A stretch of DNA of 64,000 nucleotides, taken from Streptomyces pinistramenti. GTDB taxonomy: Bacteria; Actinomycetota; Actinomycetes; Streptomycetales; Streptomycetaceae. The notes under the pieces were generated by a model that was not told the origin of the DNA, ran no database searches, and saw only the letters and a program-made list of their open reading frames with translations. The stretch is from assembly GCF_020564935.1 (NCBI RefSeq), contig NZ_JAJCXB010000021.1:53613-117612 (forward strand), written 5' to 3'. Shown here in pieces: positions 61,901-64,000 of this stretch; the first letter of the stretch is position 1; each line of letters starts with the position of its first letter. The position numbers and the translations under genes are program-made.

Positions 61901-63608
61901 GCACGTCGCGCAGCCGGCGGGCGCCGTCCGCGATGACCAGCACGTCCGGCTCGTCCAGCAGGGTCCGGCCCAGCGCGGACGCGGCGGCCGCGGTGCGGGC
62001 CTGGATGTCGGAGACGAGTTCGTTGACGCGGTGCGCGGTGCTCTCCGGGTCGTTGCCGAGCGCCACGACGCTGGTCGCCCGGCCGGTGTTCAGATGCGGC
62101 AGCCAGCGCACCCACGCCCAGGACTCGGCGTTCTCGTCGCTGGTCAGGACCACGATGCGCAGGTCGCGCGGACTGTGCAGCACGGCGCTCTGGGCGACCG
62201 TCCAGGCCGCGACGGAACGGGTGGTGGCGCCGGGGCCGACCAGGCCGACGACGCCGAGGTCGGCCATCTCCAGGCCGTAGGGCACGTCGGCGAGCCGCCA
62301 GTGGACGGTGCGGTGGTTGTTCTCCCGCGCCTGGTCCTCGATGCGCCGCAGCGAGGGGCGGGTCAGCGTGCCCAGCCGGACCGTCAGCCGGTCGGGGTCG
62401 CGCCTGCGCCGCTCCCAGAGGGCGCCGGACGGGCCGGTGGCGGTCAGCAGCACCGTCGCCGGGTCGGGGAACGTCGTGTTCCGCAGCTCCCGTTCGTCGA
62501 CGGCGGCCTCCCGCAGTTCGAGTTCGAGCGCGGCCCTGCGCAGCCGGTAGAGCCGCAGGGACTCCTCGTACTGCTTGCGGCCGGTGCGGCGGCCGATGAT
62601 CCAGTTGCTGATCGCCATCATCGGGCTGAAGAAGATAAAGATCATGAAGTAGAAGGACCGGAACAGGCCCATCATGACCAGGCCCATCATCAGCGGCGCC
62701 AGCACGAACAGCAGCGGGAAGGCGCGCGGGCCAGGACGGGACGGCGGGCCCTGCATCCGCATCGTCTCGGCGTCCAGATGCGGGGCGATCCGCGGCGGCC
62801 TGTTGTACTCCACGGCCATCCCGTCGGCCGACGGATTGACCGCGGCGTCCGGCTGGAACGGCGTCGTCCGGCGCAGCAGATGCTCGCCCAGGGAGAGGTC
62901 GGCGAAGGCGGGCCACTCCTGGGAGCCGTCGTCAGGCGGCGGCCGGTAGCCCAGGGGCCGCTCGGGCTCGGTCGGCGGCAGGCCGTCGGGCCCCGCCGCC
63001 ACGGAGTGCCCTCCGGTGCCGCCGTCCCGCAGCCCCGCGGGCTCCTCGGAGGTGAGCGGCGTGCCGGTCTCCGGATCCACCGGCGGCGGGGGAGTCAGGC
63101 TGCGCAGCCCGCAGTTGGCCTGGTCCGCGTCGTCGGGCAGCAGGTACGACACCGAGCCGTCCGGACCCACGGTGATCCACACGCCGCGCTCCGGTGCGCC
63201 GCCGCCGGTCAGCCGCAGGGCGCAGCCGCGCTCCGTCCCGATCTCGTGGCTGCCCGCGCCGAGCCGCCAGACCCGGCCGGCTCCGGGGCCGCCCACATGC
63301 CTGATCTCCACCAGGACGGGGTCGCCGGGCGCCGGATCCCAGGCCCGCGCCCGGCGTTCGGCGGCACAGGGCGCGCCCAGGCCGATGACCGCGCCGTCAC
63401 GGATGCCCGAACTGCGCAGCGGCAGCCCGCCGTCCAGGGCACGGTCGCCGAGGAAGACCTGCGGGGGCGGGGCGGGGGAGTCGTCCGCGTACGGCTCCGG
63501 TGGCGGGGCGAGGGAGGCGGCGAGATCGGCGACGGTCGCCTGCTCGGGCACATCGAGCAGATGGTCCGTCAGGCGTCCGGCGTCGGAGGTGGTGAGGGTC
63601 AGTTTCAC
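58965..63608 (-). CDS. type VII secretion FtsK/SpoIIIE ATPase (EccC/EssC-like)
   Basis: A 1547-aa motor ATPase of the ESX machine. Residues ~1-90 look like a ubiquitin-like beta-grasp region and ~95-175 like a degenerate FHA domain, as in EssC. Two adjacent membrane helices lie at ~300-345. Three FtsK-type ATPase domains follow. Domain 1 has intact Walker A VAGTTGAGKSELLQTM and Walker B LLIVIDEF. Domains 2 (VIGAPRSGRTQVLRTL, LLLIDGWD) and 3 (VVGPPGSGRSTALAAM, VVVVDDSD) have Arg in place of the P-loop Lys. It recognises C-terminal signals of ESX proteins and drives export. It is transcribed towards the two small ESX genes and separated from them by a terminator; its operon extends past the right edge. 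Confidence 0.94.
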   Translation of the reverse strand: MKLTLTTSDAGRLTDHLLDVPEQATVADLAASLAPPPEPYADDSPAPPPQVFLGDRALDGGLPLRSSGIRDGAVIGLGAPCAAERRARAWDPAPGDPVLVEIRHVGGPGAGRVWRLGAGSHEIGTERGCALRLTGGGAPERGVWITVGPDGSVSYLLPDDADQANCGLRSLTPPPPVDPETGTPLTSEEPAGLRDGGTGGHSVAAGPDGLPPTEPERPLGYRPPPDDGSQEWPAFADLSLGEHLLRRTTPFQPDAAVNPSADGMAVEYNRPPRIAPHLDAETMRMQGPPSRPGPRAFPLLFVLAPLMMGLVMMGLFRSFYFMIFIFFSPMMAISNWIIGRRTGRKQYEESLRLYRLRRAALELELREAAVDERELRNTTFPDPATVLLTATGPSGALWERRRRDPDRLTVRLGTLTRPSLRRIEDQARENNHRTVHWRLADVPYGLEMADLGVVGLVGPGATTRSVAAWTVAQSAVLHSPRDLRIVVLTSDENAESWAWVRWLPHLNTGRATSVVALGNDPESTAHRVNELVSDIQARTAAAASALGRTLLDEPDVLVIADGARRLRDVPGMVQVLRAGPAVHIYSLCVDEQERLLPEECTSVITATGSRLAVHTTGSPKVSGVRADLVEPAWCEEVARALAPVRDVTLDGDSGLPDGVRLLGLIGQEPPNAEALLRSWTKRPASTTFVLGAGYDGPLRLDLVRDGPHGLVAGTTGAGKSELLQTMIASLAAANRPDELAFVLIDYKGGSAFRECAELPHTLGMVTDLDGHLVQRALASLDAELRRREQLLADVEAKDHADYRAKRARNGELPALPRLLIVIDEFATLVREVPDFVPGLISLAQRGRSLGLHLILATQRPGGSVSTDIKANTNLRIALRVTDKTESQDIINSGDAVSISSATPGRALVRRGEHAPTPFQTAWVGAARASQDGTDDGTAPVGPGAVTPAARPVRGVELSWNRLGRPVDLFDEEDGEPEPAAEEAVTDLLALVETIKEATAALEDHSEQASPWLPALPDTVTLDDLPATVPTPPGRPAAVPYALLDLPSLQERRVCSIDFATFGHLYVIGAPRSGRTQVLRTLAGSAARTLPSSELHLYAIDAAGGGLSSLEALPHCGAVVSRFDIERLARLIGRLTRELTERQEKMSAHDCAGLTELRAALPAAERPAHVLLLIDGWDGIASMLDEYDGGRLFDEITRLLREGAAAGIHLVASSERGLLGGRLSAHNDFRLLLRQSDKGDYYLAGMSPNRVPSHIPPGRGWHTPASVETQIALLPTGAADGAGGQGSVDQADALREIGRLATERDAHLPVERRPFRVVEMPKVIGFQEAMERVPEESRRPMWALLGIGGDEVRPLGFDFLSGGGSFAVVGPPGSGRSTALAAMSVSLITGGTALVVLAPRESPLRKLADHGLAQVITDSDPSADTVTEALRAVGDRPVVVVVDDSDLVANCGADQVLRQIASSGRDRNQGILIGGPSEGMSAIGWIGMVRRSRRGLLLGARAIGDGDIIGARINAEHIRTRLAVGRAWTAGPAGTAVPVQVPLTVLES

Positions 63609-63698
63609 GGGAGATCCAACTGATCGGTGCCGTCAGGGGCGGGGGAGCGGTGCGAGGGCCCGGCCGTGGCGGCGGGCCCTCGCGGCGCGTCGGGAGCT

Positions 63699-64000
63699 TC
63701 AGGAACGGGCGGCGGGCAGCGGTCCTCCCGCGTCACCGCGGACGGTGGGCGCGGCGCTCTCGGGCCCGCCGTCCCCGGTGGCGGCCGGCTGTCCTGGGAC
63801 GCCGTCGGGGGGCGCTTGCGCGCCGCCGGCACCGGGTGTGGCGGCGCCGTCCGCGGCACCCGAGGCGGCCGAAGCGGCGGGCCCGGCCGCCGTGCCGCCG
63901 GCGCGCGCCGATGCCACCGGGACCGACGGCTCGTCGGACGCGGCCGCCCGGCTCTGCCTGGGCAGACCCGGTGCCGTACGGCCCGGGGCGTGCTCCGTGG
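63699..64000 (-). CDS. 3' end of an unidentified T7SS-locus gene (5' end outside window)
   Basis: An open frame enters from the right edge and stops at 63699. The visible ~100 residues are a low-complexity Ala/Gly/Pro tail (for example AAGPAASAASGAADGAA, ending GPLPAARS) without any recognisable domain. It reads in the same direction as the FtsK-type gene, 90 nt upstream of its start, and is probably part of the same operon. Other components of the secretion machine are expected here, but this piece alone does not allow identification. The gap 63609-63698 has no gene. Confidence 0.6.
   Translation of the reverse strand, partial: TEHAPGRTAPGLPRQSRAAASDEPSVPVASARAGGTAAGPAASAASGAADGAATPGAGGAQAPPDGVPGQPAATGDGGPESAAPTVRGDAGGPLPAARS

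Noticed and set aside
58857..63623. 1588-codon plus-strand open frame antisense to the FtsK-type gene
   Set aside because: Shadow of a gene with complete Walker motifs; also crosses the terminator hairpin.

Overview
The window is chromosomal DNA of a Streptomyces or very close relative. It has very high GC with GC-rich third codon positions. Several genes appear leaderless (a TAnnnT box 6-7 nt before the start codon). The order pssA-psd followed by a complete ethylmalonyl-CoA (EMC) gene set is, from general knowledge, a conserved Streptomyces neighbourhood. No rRNA, tRNA or CRISPR array was seen.

Layout. (1) 1-901: 5' part of an SLC13/ArsB-type transporter. (2) 1053-6887: a 1944-aa TIR / calcineurin-like / NACHT NTPase / pentapeptide / WD40 protein, architecturally a STAND immune-type sensor. 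(3) 7-21 kb: housekeeping and repair genes on both strands: gamma-glutamyltransferase, inositol-phosphatase family enzyme, FAD oxidoreductase, macrodomain protein, zinc-ribbon membrane protein, CHMI-like tautomerase, proline iminopeptidase, an alkylation-repair pair (Ada/AraC/AlkA fusion plus Ogt), a TetR/SDR divergent pair fused by deletion, nucleotidyltransferase, GNAT, Nudix and glycerate kinase. A 152-bp imperfect palindrome sits in front of the Nudix gene. (4) 21.2-32 kb, minus strand: pssA and psd, then the EMC genes in transcription order ccr, ecm, malyl-CoA lyase, mesaconyl-CoA hydratase and methylsuccinyl-CoA dehydrogenase. A TetR regulator and a two-unit 3-hydroxyacyl-CoA dehydrogenase lie upstream. 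The lyase appears to lack about 90 central residues, including the metal-binding core. (5) 33.7-38.7 kb: a decayed accessory patch with a frameshifted ATP-grasp gene, a broken RibD/DHFR-type reductase gene, an SDR 3' remnant and an IS5-family remnant, mixed with intact secreted M1 and S1 peptidases. (6) 38.7-42 kb: lipoprotein, SRPBCC protein, intradiol dioxygenase-like protein and an AraC regulator. (7) 42-64 kb: a type VII secretion (ESX) locus with ricin-lectin membrane protein, beta-helix/AAA+ ATPase, a ~3755-aa giant effector-like protein, two small ESX-type proteins and a larger helical substrate, an EssC/EccC-type FtsK ATPase, and the 3' end of one more gene.

Most notable are two items. 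The giant T7SS protein carries two tandem ADP-ribosyltransferase-like modules in its interior, flanked by a perfect 470-bp direct repeat. The TIR-NACHT-WD40 protein carries a calcineurin-like domain whose metal ligands appear lost. All domain calls come from reading motifs by eye; no database search was run.
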